Source of the DNA: Serpens sp964410065
GTDB taxonomy: Bacteria; Pseudomonadota; Gammaproteobacteria; Pseudomonadales; Pseudomonadaceae
Direction: 5' to 3'
DNA length: 64,000 nt
Assembly: GCA_964410065.1 (NCBI GenBank)
Contig: CAYPFO010000008.1
Coordinates: forward strand, 1 to 64,000
Shown: piece after piece, positions 34,305 through 43,138 of the stretch
Layout of the letters: every line of letters starts with the position of its first letter
How positions within the stretch are numbered: position 1 is the first letter of the stretch
Notes under the pieces: generated by a model
Told to the model about the DNA's origin: nothing
Database searches by the model: none
Seen by the model: the letters and a program-made list of their open reading frames with translations, nothing else
Position numbers and translations under genes: made by a program

Positions 34305-34762
34305 CAGGGCGCCTCGGTAATAAGGCCGACATTGCCTACGCCGGCCTGCTGCAGCCCACCCATCACCGCCATGACCGAGCCGTAATCGACCGTCTTGTCG
34401 CCACGCACGTAGACCTGCACCTTCTTACCCTGACGGCTGTTCTCGGCCATGATGCCTTTCACCGCACCGACCAGGCTGTCCAGCGAAACCGCCGACTCAC
34501 TGCTCTTGCCCTGATCCGGCTGAACTTCCTCACCCATGTTCCAGTAGTAACTCTTGTCCGCCTTGATCGAAATCGTCAGCACGCGGGCGTTGTTATCCTG
34601 GGGCAGGACCTCACTGGAGACCTGGGGCAGATCAACCTTGACCCCCTGGTTCAGCATCGGCGCGGTCACCATGAAAATCACCAGCAGCACCAACATCACG
34701 TCGATGTAAGGCACCACGTTCATTTCAGAGACCGGCTTGCGTCTGTTGCGAATTCTGGCCAT
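34304..34762 (-). CDS. tolR: Tol-Pal system protein TolR
   Basis: The 152-residue ExbD-family protein begins MARIRNRRKPVSEMNVVPYI. The conserved Asp in VPYIDVMLVLLVIFMVTAP is the proton-pathway residue of its single membrane helix. A periplasmic domain follows (VYVRGDKTVDYGSVMAVMGGLQQAG). The start at 34762 fits the family; the frame is open upstream into tolQ. It works with TolQ as the motor. Confidence 0.96.
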   Translation of the reverse strand: MARIRNRRKPVSEMNVVPYIDVMLVLLVIFMVTAPMLNQGVKVDLPQVSSEVLPQDNNARVLTISIKADKSYYWNMGEEVQPDQGKSSESAVSLDSLVGAVKGIMAENSRQGKKVQVYVRGDKTVDYGSVMAVMGGLQQAGVGNVGLITEAP

Positions 34763-34772
34763 CAGGTAGGCC

Positions 34773-35468
34773 TCACTCTTCCGAGGTGTGCACCTTGCGG
34801 TGCAGAATCGCCTGGAACTCATCGGCGAAGGTGTAGTAGCGGGCAATCAGCGCCTCGCCACGGGCCGCAAAGCGGTTGTAGGCGATGACGGCCGGAATGG
34901 CCGCGAACAAGCCAATCGCGGTGGCAATCAGCGCTTCGGCGATCCCTGGCGCCACGGTGGCCAGGGTGGCCTGCTGCACTTGGGCAAGTCCCCTGAACGA
35001 GTTCATGATCCCCCACACGGTACCGAACAGGCCGATATACGGACTGGTGGAACCGACCGTGGCCAGGAACGGCAGGGACTGCTCGAGCTTCTCTTCCTCA
35101 CGGGAGATGGCCACGCGCATGGCCCGCGCCACGCCATCCATCACCGCATCCGCACTCACACCGGTTTGCTGGCGCAGGCGCGAGAATTCCTTGAAGCCGG
35201 CACGGAAGATCTGCTCCACACCGCAATCCGGGTCAGGACTACTGCCGGCCTGACGATACAGCTTGGACAGGTCGATACCCGACCAGAAGCGCTCTTCGAA
35301 CGCTTCCAGAGAGCTGCGCGCAGCACGCAGCAGGCTGCCGCGCTGGAAAATCATGACCCATGAGGTGATCGAAGCAGCCACCAGAATGAGCATGACCAGT
35401 TGCACCACCACGCTGGCGTTACTGATCAGGCTCCACATGGACATATGGTCAACGGCGTTGGCTTCCAC
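34773..35468 (-). CDS. tolQ: Tol-Pal system protein TolQ
   Basis: The 231-residue ExbB-family protein has three membrane spans (near 18-40, 135-160 and 170-195) and the motifs VGSTSPYIGLFGTVWGIMNSF and IAEALIATAIGLFAAIPAVIAYN. It builds the pentameric proton channel around TolR helices. The tolR start is 10 bases after its stop, and ybgC precedes it by 2 bases. Confidence 0.97.
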   Translation of the reverse strand: MEANAVDHMSMWSLISNASVVVQLVMLILVAASITSWVMIFQRGSLLRAARSSLEAFEERFWSGIDLSKLYRQAGSSPDPDCGVEQIFRAGFKEFSRLRQQTGVSADAVMDGVARAMRVAISREEEKLEQSLPFLATVGSTSPYIGLFGTVWGIMNSFRGLAQVQQATLATVAPGIAEALIATAIGLFAAIPAVIAYNRFAARGEALIARYYTFADEFQAILHRKVHTSEE

Positions 35469-35470
35469 GC

Positions 35471-35911
35471 TTACTCTCCTGCTGAAAGGGGGCCCAGGTC
35501 GGCGGCGAAGGCTGCGCGCAGCACATCGGGAATCGCCCGGGGTTTGAAATTATCGGCGCGCACGCAAGCGATCATAAATCGACCTTCGCAGAGCAGCGCA
35601 GCATCATGGGTCCGGCGTACCTGTTGACGGAAACACAGGCTGGCACGGTTCAACTCGACCACCTCGGCACTGACCTGCAATTCATCATCCAGGCGTGCCG
35701 GCGCGTGGTAACGCACTTCATTGGAATGCACCACGAACAGCAGGTTGTCACCGGCCAGTTGCGACTGGGCAAACCCCAGCTCACGTAGCCGCTCGGTGCG
35801 CGCCCGCTCCATGAACTTCAGGTAGTTGACGTAATACACAACGCCACCGGCATCGGTGTCTTCGTAGTACACCCGGCAACCATGGGTAAAAGGCTCTTTG
35901 ACTGCAGACAT
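35471..35911 (-). CDS. ybgC: Acyl-CoA thioesterase YbgC
   Basis: The 146-residue hot-dog thioesterase has YYEDTDAGGVVYYVNYLKFMERAR (catalytic Asp) and LGFAQSQLAGDNLLFVVHSNEVRYHAPARLDDEL. It hydrolyses short acyl-CoA or acyl-ACP and is the usual first gene of the tol-pal operon. The ATG at 35911 is chosen; a GTG at 35926 is nearer to GGAG but adds five residues. It follows the ruvB stop by about 22 bases. Confidence 0.94.
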   Translation of the reverse strand: MSAVKEPFTHGCRVYYEDTDAGGVVYYVNYLKFMERARTERLRELGFAQSQLAGDNLLFVVHSNEVRYHAPARLDDELQVSAEVVELNRASLCFRQQVRRTHDAALLCEGRFMIACVRADNFKPRAIPDVLRAAFAADLGPLSAGE

Positions 35912-35933
35912 GCTTGTAATACGCACTCCAGGG

Positions 35934-36986
35934 TTACAGCTCGGCGTCGCCGGCCAGCGAGTCGACCGCGATCTCGTTCAAACGCTTGGGCAGATTCAAC
36001 CCGAAATGCAGATAGGCATGCCGCGTCACGACCCGCCCGCGCGGCGTGCGCATCATATAGCCCTGCTGGATCAGGTAGGGCTCCAGCACATCCTCGATGG
36101 TGTGGCGCTCCTCGCTGATGGCAGCCGCCAGGCTGTCCACACCGACCGGCCCACCGTCGAACTTTTCAATCAGGGTCAGCAAAAGGCGGCGATCCTGATG
36201 ATCGAAGCCCCGCTCGTCCACATCCAGCATGTTCAACGCCAGGTCGGCAATCGACCGGGTAATTTCACCCTTGCCTCGCACCTCGGCAAAGTCGCGGACC
36301 CGTCGCAACAGGCGGTTGGCGATGCGTGGCGTGCCACGCGCACGACGGGCGATCTCGAACGCTCCTTCAACCTCAATGGGCAAGCCGAGAATGCCGGCCG
36401 AGCGCATGACGATGGTGGTCAAATCCTCGGTGGAATAAAACTCGAGACGCTGCACAATGCCGAAGCGGTCACGCAGCGGGTTGGTGAGCATGCCGGCACG
36501 CGTGGTGGCACCCACCAGGGTGAACGGTGGCAGATCCAGCTTGATCGAACGCGCAGCCGGGCCTTCGCCGATCATGATGTCCAGCTGGAAGTCCTCCATG
36601 GCCGGGTACAGCACTTCTTCGACGATGGGCGACAGACGATGGATCTCATCGACGAACAACACATCGCCGGCTTCCAGGTTGGTCAGCAAGGCGGCCAGAT
36701 CGCCGGGGCGCTCGAGCACCGGCCCCGAGGTGCTCTTGATCGACACGCCCATTTCCTGGGCAATGATATTCGCCAGAGTGGTTTTGCCCAGCCCCGGCGG
36801 ACCGAAGATCAAGGTATGGTCCAGCGCTTCACTGCGCGCCCGCGCCGCCTGGATAAACAACTGCATTTGTTCGCGCACCACCGGCTGGCCAATGTAGTCG
36901 GCCAGCTGCAACGGGCGAATGGCACGATCCTGCTGCTCTTCGCGGTCGCGACCGGTGGCGGTAATCAAACGATCGGCTTCGATCAC
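35934..36986 (-). CDS. ruvB: Holliday junction ATP-dependent DNA helicase RuvB
   Basis: The 350-residue AAA+ motor has Walker A GPPGLGKTT, Walker B FVDEIHRL, sensor I ATTRAGML and a C-terminal winged helix (YLIQQGYMMRTPRGR). It drives branch migration with RuvA. The sequence is close to other pseudomonad RuvB proteins and of normal length. Its start immediately follows the ruvA stop, so the two are coupled. Confidence 0.97.
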   Translation of the reverse strand: MIEADRLITATGRDREEQQDRAIRPLQLADYIGQPVVREQMQLFIQAARARSEALDHTLIFGPPGLGKTTLANIIAQEMGVSIKSTSGPVLERPGDLAALLTNLEAGDVLFVDEIHRLSPIVEEVLYPAMEDFQLDIMIGEGPAARSIKLDLPPFTLVGATTRAGMLTNPLRDRFGIVQRLEFYSTEDLTTIVMRSAGILGLPIEVEGAFEIARRARGTPRIANRLLRRVRDFAEVRGKGEITRSIADLALNMLDVDERGFDHQDRRLLLTLIEKFDGGPVGVDSLAAAISEERHTIEDVLEPYLIQQGYMMRTPRGRVVTRHAYLHFGLNLPKRLNEIAVDSLAGDAEL

Positions 36987-37592
36987 TTAGATCATTCCTT
37001 TCAATGCGCGACGGATCAATTCTTCACTGCTCAAACCATCTTCCTGCACGGCGGTTACTGCACGACTGGCTTCCTGCGGTTTGAACCCCAGACTGATCAG
37101 CGCACTGACTGCATCATTTTGCGCGCTTGAGACTGCCGTTACGTTGAGGGGTTCCGTAACCAGCGAGGAAATACCTGAAATGTTTTCCCAGGCCTTGAAG
37201 CGGTCTTTCAATTCCACCAGCAGACGCTCAGCCGTTTTCTTGCCAATGCCGGGAATTTTCATCAACGTGGACGTGTCCTGAGCCTGCACACAGCGCACCA
37301 GCTCATCGATTTCCAGCCCAGACATGAGCGCCAGTGCCAGTTTGGGCCCTACGCCATTGAGCCGGATCAGTTCACGGAACAGCTCGCGCTCACGCTTTTC
37401 AAAAAAGCCATACAGCAGTTGGGCGTCTTCACGCACCACCATGTGAGTGTGCAGCGTCACCGGGTGTTCAAGGGCAGGCAGACGATAAAGCGTGTTCATC
37501 GGCACTTCCAGCTCATAGCCCACGCCATTGACATCCAGTAGCACATGGGGCGGCTGCTTATCCGCCAAGGTTCCACGCAATCGTCCTATCAC
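36987..37592 (-). CDS. ruvA: Holliday junction DNA helicase subunit RuvA
   Basis: The 201-residue product starts at a GTG (MIGRLRGTLADKQPP), the universal RuvA start with its usual length. It has an OB-fold, two helix-hairpin-helix motifs (IRLNGVGPKLALALMSG and MKIPGIGKKTAERLLVEL) and a C-terminal RuvB-binding domain (VSALISLGFKPQEASRAV). It binds four-way junctions. A longer frame upstream to 37631 is not needed. Confidence 0.96.
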   Translation of the reverse strand: MIGRLRGTLADKQPPHVLLDVNGVGYELEVPMNTLYRLPALEHPVTLHTHMVVREDAQLLYGFFEKRERELFRELIRLNGVGPKLALALMSGLEIDELVRCVQAQDTSTLMKIPGIGKKTAERLLVELKDRFKAWENISGISSLVTEPLNVTAVSSAQNDAVSALISLGFKPQEASRAVTAVQEDGLSSEELIRRALKGMI

Positions 37593-37673
37593 TGTCCCGC
37601 ATCCTCCACGGGGCGGGACCGTTTCGCCCACCCGAACAAATGGTTTTCTTTATCGCCGGCCTAAAACAGTCCG

Positions 37674-38198
37674 CTACAACCGCAAACGTCCACCGCGTCG
37701 TTTGGCGGTCGCCAGACCATGGGGAATCAGGCTTTGACGATGATGGGCATGGCACAGGGCGATGGCCAGTGCATCCGAGGCGTCGATCTGCGGTTTCTGT
37801 ATCAGTTTGAGCAAATGCATGACCATCATCTGCACTTGCTGCTTGTCCGCACCACCCGTGCCGGCGATGGCCTGCTTGACCTGAGTGGCGGTGTATTCGG
37901 CGATCTGCAGCCCTGCTTCGGCTCCGGCGACGATGGCCGCCCCCCGTGCCTGACCCAGCTTCAACGCCGAATCGGCGTTGCGCGCCATGAACACCTGCTC
38001 GATGCCCATAGTGACCGGCCCGTAGGTCTGGATGACTTCGCTGACGCCGCGAAACACCATTTTCAAGCGATCCGAGAGCTCACCGCTGCCGGTGCGAATG
38101 CATCCGGAAGCGACGTATTCGCAACCGCGCCCGGTATCGCGCACCACACCGTAGCCGGTGATACGCGAGCCGGGATCAATACCCAAAATCAGCGTCAT
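37674..38198 (-). CDS. ruvC: Crossover junction endodeoxyribonuclease RuvC
   Basis: The 174-residue resolvase has ILGIDPGSRITGYGV (first catalytic Asp), MGIEQVF (Glu) and IDASDALAIALCHAHHRQ (two Asp). It cuts Holliday junctions in concert with RuvAB, which are encoded downstream in the order ruvC-ruvA-ruvB. The gap to ruvA is about 80 bases. Confidence 0.97.
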   Translation of the reverse strand: MTLILGIDPGSRITGYGVVRDTGRGCEYVASGCIRTGSGELSDRLKMVFRGVSEVIQTYGPVTMGIEQVFMARNADSALKLGQARGAAIVAGAEAGLQIAEYTATQVKQAIAGTGGADKQQVQMMVMHLLKLIQKPQIDASDALAIALCHAHHRQSLIPHGLATAKRRGGRLRL

Positions 38199-38312
38199 GC
38201 CTGTCGCCGTACTGTTTATTTATCCAGCGGGCGAGTATACGGACCAGGCCTGGCTGGCGCTAGCTGAAGTCGGCCTTGGCAGCAGGCCGCAATCTGCAGA
38301 TGCCGCCATCAT

Positions 38313-38356
38313 AAAAAAAGCCGGAAGCGAGCCATAGCGATCTTCCGGTCCTTTTT
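38313..38356 (-). terminator. Terminator after the yebC-like gene
   Basis: On the minus strand CCGGAAG and CTTCCGGC form a 7-8 bp stem with a long loop, followed by TTTTTTTAT, 13 bases beyond the yebC stop. It separates yebC from ruvC, so ruvCAB should have its own promoter in 38199-38312. Confidence 0.8.
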
Positions 38357-38368
38357 ATGCGCATAGGA

Positions 38369-39118
38369 TCAGCCAAGCTGATCCATGAGCTCGTCGGGGA
38401 TCTCGGCGTTGTGGTAGACGTTCTGAACGTCGTCCAGATCCTCGAGAGCATCAATCAGGCGCATCACCTTCTGCGCCGTTTCAAGATCGTCGACCGGCGC
38501 GGCTATCGAGGGAATCATGGCCACTTCCGCCTCGTCACCCTTGAAGCCTGCCGTGGTCAGCGCCTCGTTGACGCCCAGGAAATCGGCAAAACTGGTGTAA
38601 ACCTGCACGGAGCCGTCTTCTTCGGCGACCACGTCGTCAGCCCCGGCTTCCAGCGCGGCTTCCATCAGCGCATCTTCATCCACGCCCGGTGCATAGCTGA
38701 TCTGCCCCTTGCGGTCGAACATGTAGGCCACCGAGCCATCAGTGCCCAGGTTGCCGCCGTGCTTGCTGAAGGCATGGCGTACTTCGGCCGCGGTGCGATT
38801 GCGGTTGTCGGTCATGGCCTCGACGATGATCGCCACACCGCTCGGCGCATAGCCTTCGTAACTCAGCTCGACCATGTTATCGGCGTCATTGGTACCGGCA
38901 CCACGGGCAATGGCGCGATCGATCACGTCGCGGGTCATGTTGGCCGTCAGCGCTTTTTCCACCGCCAGGCGCAGGCGCGGGTTGTCAGCCGGTACACCGC
39001 CACCGTGCTTGGCGGCTACGGTGAGCTCGCGGATCAGCTTGGTGAAGATCTTTCCGCGCTTGGCATCCTGGCGCTCTTTGCGGTGCTTGATATTGGCCCA
39101 TTTGGAATGACCAGCCAT
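38369..39118 (-). CDS. YebC/PmpR-family DNA-binding regulator
   Basis: The 249-residue protein has the signature MAGHSKWANIKHRKERQDAKRG-type N-terminus, GTNDADNMVELSYEGYAPSGVAIIVE and NRTAAEVRHAFSKHGGNLGTDGSVAYMFDRKG. In Pseudomonas aeruginosa the orthologue PmpR represses quinolone signalling genes; YebC proteins also affect translation of proline-rich stretches. It lies between aspS and ruvC, as in other pseudomonads. Confidence 0.95.
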   Translation of the reverse strand: MAGHSKWANIKHRKERQDAKRGKIFTKLIRELTVAAKHGGGVPADNPRLRLAVEKALTANMTRDVIDRAIARGAGTNDADNMVELSYEGYAPSGVAIIVEAMTDNRNRTAAEVRHAFSKHGGNLGTDGSVAYMFDRKGQISYAPGVDEDALMEAALEAGADDVVAEEDGSVQVYTSFADFLGVNEALTTAGFKGDEAEVAMIPSIAAPVDDLETAQKVMRLIDALEDLDDVQNVYHNAEIPDELMDQLG

Positions 39119-39257
39119 GACTCGCTCCTGTCTAATCGTGTAACCAGAACCTAGGGTGGATGTTCACCACCCTATGAAATGCATCGATTGTCGAGACTAG
39201 GCGTGTAACAGCCTGTCAGCCGACAATGATTATTCGCCCGAGCATGCCCGAGACGAA

Positions 39258-39280
39258 GGAGCCTGGCAAAACCAGGCTCC
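39258..39280 (-). terminator. Hairpin after aspS
   Basis: GGAGCCTGG - CAAAA - CCAGGCTCC is a perfect 9-bp stem 10 bases downstream of the aspS stop. The minus strand lacks a good T run after it, so its termination strength is uncertain. A short AGGGTGGATGTTCACCACCCT relic of the second repeat family lies nearby at 39152-39172. Confidence 0.5.
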
Positions 39281-39290
39281 AGGGGTAGGC

Positions 39291-41066
39291 TTATTCGGCC
39301 TTGGGTTGCTCGCGCAGGCGAATGTGCAATTCGCGTAGCGCCTTGTTGTCTACCTCGCCCGGCGCCTGGGTCATGACACAGGCCGCGCTCTGAGTTTTCG
39401 GGAAGGCAATGACTTCGCGAATCGAATCCGCGCCGGTCATCAGCATCACCAGGCGGTCCAGACCAAAGGCCAGGCCACCGTGCGGCGGCGCGCCGAACTT
39501 CAGGGCATCGAGCAGGAAGCCGAACTTCTCCTGCTGCTCTTCAGCGCTGATGCCCAGTACACGGAAGACGGTTTCCTGCATCTTCCTGTCATGAATACGG
39601 ATCGAGCCGCCACCCAGCTCGGTACCGTTGAGCACCATGTCGTAGGCGCGCGACAGGGCGGCGGCCGGGTTGGCCTCCAGTTCGGCCGGGCTGCACTTGG
39701 GCGCGGTGAAGGGGTGGTGCATGGCGGTCAGGCTGCCGTCGTCGTTCTCTTCGAACATCGGGAAATCAACGACCCACAGCGGTGCCCATTCGCAAGTCAG
39801 CAGGCTCAAGTCATGACCCAGCTTGATGCGCAGCGCACCCAGCGCTTCGGACACGACCTTGGCCTTGTCGGCACCGAAGAACACGATATCGCCGTCCACC
39901 GCACCGACGCGATCGAGGATCACGTTGATGTTGTCCAGCGGGATGTTCTTGACGATCGGCGACTGCAGGCCTTCCACACCGGCGGCGCGGTCGTTGACCT
40001 TGATGTAGGCCAGACCCTTGGCACCGTAGATGCCGACGAACTTGGTGTAGTCGTCAATCTGCTTGCGCGGCATGCTCGCGCCGCCCGGGACGCGCAGGGC
40101 GGTGACGCGGCACTTGGGATCGTTGGCCGGGCCGGCGAACACCTTGAATTCGACGTCCTTGAGCTGGTCTTCGACGTCGACCAGTTCCATCGGGTTACGC
40201 AGGTCCGGCTTGTCGGAACCGAAGCGGCGCATGGCTTCAGCCAACGTCATGTGCGGCAGCTCGCCGAATTCGACGTCGAGCACTTCCTTGAACAGCTGAC
40301 GCACCATCTTCTCGGTAATGCCCATGATGTCCGCTTCATCGAGGAAGCTGGTCTCAATGTCGATCTGAGTGAACTCAGGCTGACGGTCGGCACGCAGGTC
40401 TTCGTCGCGGAAGCATTTGGCGATCTGGTAGTAACGGTCGAAACCGGCAACCATCAGCAACTGTTTGAACAGCTGCGGCGACTGCGGCAGGGCGAAGAAG
40501 CTGCCGGCATGGGTGCGGCTCGGCACCAGATAGTCGCGAGCGCCTTCCGGAGTGGCGCGGGTGAGGATCGGCGTTTCGACGTCCAGGAAGCCGTTTTCAT
40601 CCAGGTAGCGGCGAATGCTGCTGGTAATGCGCGAGCGCAGCTTGAGCTTCTCGGCCATTTCCGGGCGACGCAGGTCGATAAAGCGATACCGCAGACGGGT
40701 TTCCTCGCCGACGTCGCTGTATTCATTCAGCGGGAACGGCGGGGTCTCGGCTTCGTTGAGCACTTCCAGCTCATAACCCAGCACTTCGATTGCGCCGGAG
40801 GCCATGTTCGGGTTGCGCGCGCCTTCCGGGCGCAGGCGCACCTTGCCGGTGATCTTCACCACATATTCGCTGCGCACCCGGTCGGCCTTGGCGAAGGTTT
40901 CCGCGCGATCCGGATCGAATACCACCTGAGCCAGACCTTCACGGTCGCGGATATCGAGAAAAATCACCCCGCCGTGATCGCGGCGACGATGAACCCAACC
41001 GCAAAGAGTGATTTCCTGGCCGTCGAGGCCCTCGTTCAACTGGCCGCAATAGTGGCTGCGCATCAT
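39291..41066 (-). CDS. aspS: Aspartyl-tRNA synthetase
   Basis: The 591-residue class IIb synthetase has an N-terminal OB anticodon-binding domain (ITLCGWVHRRRDHGGVIFLDIRDREG), motif 2 (AKCFRDEDLRADRQPEFTQID), the bacterial GAD insertion (about 290-420) and motif 3 (GGLAFGLDRLVMLMTG). It charges tRNA-Asp, and in pseudomonads the enzyme is known to be non-discriminating (also Asp-tRNA-Asn). Two ATG codons begin it (41066 and 41063). Confidence 0.97.
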   Translation of the reverse strand: MMRSHYCGQLNEGLDGQEITLCGWVHRRRDHGGVIFLDIRDREGLAQVVFDPDRAETFAKADRVRSEYVVKITGKVRLRPEGARNPNMASGAIEVLGYELEVLNEAETPPFPLNEYSDVGEETRLRYRFIDLRRPEMAEKLKLRSRITSSIRRYLDENGFLDVETPILTRATPEGARDYLVPSRTHAGSFFALPQSPQLFKQLLMVAGFDRYYQIAKCFRDEDLRADRQPEFTQIDIETSFLDEADIMGITEKMVRQLFKEVLDVEFGELPHMTLAEAMRRFGSDKPDLRNPMELVDVEDQLKDVEFKVFAGPANDPKCRVTALRVPGGASMPRKQIDDYTKFVGIYGAKGLAYIKVNDRAAGVEGLQSPIVKNIPLDNINVILDRVGAVDGDIVFFGADKAKVVSEALGALRIKLGHDLSLLTCEWAPLWVVDFPMFEENDDGSLTAMHHPFTAPKCSPAELEANPAAALSRAYDMVLNGTELGGGSIRIHDRKMQETVFRVLGISAEEQQEKFGFLLDALKFGAPPHGGLAFGLDRLVMLMTGADSIREVIAFPKTQSAACVMTQAPGEVDNKALRELHIRLREQPKAE

Positions 41067-41305
41067 GGTGTTTTTCGCTTCTCTTGAGTCTGGATTCGTC
41101 TTGGCCGACCACGCGTACCCGGACGACTCGCGTACGCTCGGGCAAAGGTGGCAAAGCGCGAGATTATATAGGGTTAATCGACATCGCGCAGCCGACGGCG
41201 ACGCACGCCCCCGGCTTCATCCACATCGGTTATCCCCCATCGGGCACCACGGGGCACACCGGCACTCTATGGTAGGCAGCATTCCCATTCACAGGAGGAG
41301 CCATC

Positions 41306-41776
41306 ATGGACATCAACATCGGAATTTCCGAACAAGACCGTTCAGCCATCGCCGAAGGCCTGTCTCGCTTGCTCGCCGACACCTACACGCTTTACCTGAA
41401 AACCCATAATTTTCACTGGAACGTCACCGGGCCGATGTTCAACACCCTGCACCTGATGTTCGAGACGCAATACACCGAGCTTGCCCTGGCGGTGGATGCC
41501 ATTGCCGAACGCATCCGTGCCCTGGGCTTCCCAGCGCCGGGCACCTATGCAGCCTATGCACGCCTGTCCTCGATCAAGGAAGATGAGGGCATTCCGTCCG
41601 CCGAAGACATGATCAAACTTCTGGTCCAGGGCCAAGAAGCGGTGGTGCGCACCGCGCGAGGGATTTTCCCCTTGCTGGAAAAGGTTAGCGACGAACCCAC
41701 CGCCGACCTGCTGACCCAGCGCATGCAGGTGCATGAAAAAACCGCCTGGATGTTGCGCAGCCTGCTGGCCGCTTGA
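41306..41776 (+). CDS. dps: Dps-family DNA protection/ferritin-like protein
   Basis: The 156-residue protein has the inter-subunit ferroxidase motif TLYLKTHNFHWNVTGPMFNTLH and LHLMFETQYTELALAVDAIAERIRALG. Twelve subunits form a shell that oxidises and stores iron and protects DNA in stress. AGGAGG lies 7 bases before the ATG. It is divergent from aspS with a gap of about 240 bp and is followed by a GGGAGGCC/GGCCTCCC hairpin. Confidence 0.95.
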   Translation: MDINIGISEQDRSAIAEGLSRLLADTYTLYLKTHNFHWNVTGPMFNTLHLMFETQYTELALAVDAIAERIRALGFPAPGTYAAYARLSSIKEDEGIPSAEDMIKLLVQGQEAVVRTARGIFPLLEKVSDEPTADLLTQRMQVHEKTAWMLRSLLAA

Positions 41777-41784
41777 CCGAGAGC

Positions 41785-41807
41785 CGGGAGGCCAGCGTGG
41801 CCTCCCG
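41785..41807 (+). terminator. Hairpin after dps
   Basis: CGGGAGGCC - AGCGT - GGCCTCCCG is a perfect 9-bp stem 8 bases after the dps stop. It has no T tract, so it is a possible transcript-stabilising 3' end rather than a classical terminator. Confidence 0.55.
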
Positions 41808-42060
41808 ACTACCGTGTCCCTGGCAGACTCAGCGCCTGGCGAACCCATTCCAGACCACTCACCCGCCACAACTTGAACCATTTCCCTTTCGTTTTCGCAT
41901 CGATTTGAGAGAGTCCGCGCTTTGCGGTTAAATACGCCTGTGCACCGCGCAACAGGATTTGCGATGCATAGGCTAGTCAGACACGACCTCTCCATATCCT
42001 TATCAGAGTGCTGCTGCTGGCTGGCTCTTTCTCTTGCCTTTACCAAAATGAGTTCATCCC

Positions 42061-42672
42061 ATGCTGAGAATCCTTCATTTGCTAACGGGCCTAGCCGCCC
42101 TGCTGCTGTCCTTTACTCCAAGCCTGCGCAGTGAGGCTTTGCCCTATCTCCTTCAAACCGATGCATTACTTCTGCTCCTGTTCGGCCTGCTTAACCTGCT
42201 ACTGGGCTCGTTTGTGATCTACAGGGAGAGTGAAAAACACCCCGCCCTGCAAGTCGTGGTCTCGGCGCTGCTGATCCTGAGCGTCGTTTGCCAGGCCGTG
42301 GTGGTGCTCGCCCCGCTCGACTTCCTGGCCGGCCAACCCGCTGTTGCCGCAGGCCTGTTGCTTGCCACCCTCGGCGTGCTGTTGAACGTGGTGATCCATT
42401 GGCCGCAATCGCACACTCGCCCTGCACAAGGCTTCGCCAGTTCGGAACTGGGCAACCGCGAAACCGGCACGGTCAAGTGGTTCAATACGTCCAAGGGTTT
42501 CGGGTTCATTTCCCGCGACTCGGGCGACGATATCTTCGTGCACTTCCGAGCCATCCGCGGCGAGGGCCATAGGGTCCTGATCGAAGGCCAGCGCGTGGAG
42601 TTCTCCGTAATGCAACGCGACAAAGGCCTGCAGGCCGAAGACGTGATTGCCGCCTCGCCCAGCCGGCGCTGA
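42061..42672 (+). CDS. Membrane-anchored cold-shock domain protein
   Basis: The 203-residue product fuses an N-terminal membrane part of three to four helices (about 1-120: LLHLLTGLAALLLSF, LLLLLFGLLNLLLGSFVIY, VVVSALLILSVVCQAVVVL, AGLLLATLGVLLNVVIHW) to a complete C-terminal cold-shock domain (about 135-200: TGTVKWFNTSKGFGFISRD, DIFVHFRAI). The RNP1 and RNP2 nucleic-acid-binding motifs are intact. It should hold single-stranded nucleic acid or RNA at the inner membrane. The arrangement is conserved at this locus in pseudomonads; function is unknown. Confidence 0.88.
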   Translation: MLRILHLLTGLAALLLSFTPSLRSEALPYLLQTDALLLLLFGLLNLLLGSFVIYRESEKHPALQVVVSALLILSVVCQAVVVLAPLDFLAGQPAVAAGLLLATLGVLLNVVIHWPQSHTRPAQGFASSELGNRETGTVKWFNTSKGFGFISRDSGDDIFVHFRAIRGEGHRVLIEGQRVEFSVMQRDKGLQAEDVIAASPSRR

Positions 42673-42697
42673 TCGTCACACGTACTCCTTGGTAACG

Positions 42698-42738
42698 AAA
42701 AACGCCACGTCTGCCTAAGCAACGTGGCGTTTTTTTTG
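42698..42738 (+). terminator. Rho-independent terminator
   Basis: AACGCCACGT and ACGTGGCGTT form a 10-bp stem with an 11-base loop, followed by eight T residues, 30 bases after the cold-shock gene stop. Confidence 0.93.
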
Positions 42739-43138
42739 GCTCCAACCTGCACGGACGCGAGCCCTTCATGACTAGCGGCTGGGGAAAAAGCCGCAAAACT
42801 CTGGCAAAACCATTAAAATCGCCCGCGCTCCAGCTCCGTCGCCGCACCACCCTGCCTCGACTGCTGCTTGAACGCCCGAGCCAGGGCCTTCGGAGCCGGT
42901 AATCGCCGCCTACTCAGACGATGCCATCCGCTCTGCGGAACTACTGTATTTAGAAGCCCGTTCAGGCTCCAGTATGACAAACGCCGCTCCCGGCCTTTTC
43001 CTACCGACCCCGAACTCAGTCAAAGCCTGCGCCAACGCCATTTTCCGAGCGGCAGGTTTTTCGTACCGAATCCCGGCTTCACATGCATCTGCCCCGCTTG
43101 GCCTTCAAGCCATTCGCAAAACCAGGAATTCATCCATC
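42739..43138 (+). other. Upstream region of sstT without a gene
   Basis: A 400 bp gap between a terminator and the sstT start. A frame in phase with sstT is open from 42974, but it encodes no conserved SstT sequence. Probably a promoter and leader; nothing else is recognised. Confidence 0.5.

Noticed and set aside
34788..35363. A plus-strand ORF opposite tolQ
   Set aside because: It is antisense to a well-conserved TolQ and has no motifs of its own.
39480..41087. A 535-codon plus-strand ORF opposite aspS
   Set aside because: The opposite strand encodes a full aspartyl-tRNA synthetase; the frame is open only because of codon bias.
41922..42134. A 70-codon plus-strand ORF ahead of the cold-shock gene
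   Set aside because: It overlaps the start of the membrane-anchored cold-shock gene in another frame, has no ribosome site and no motif.
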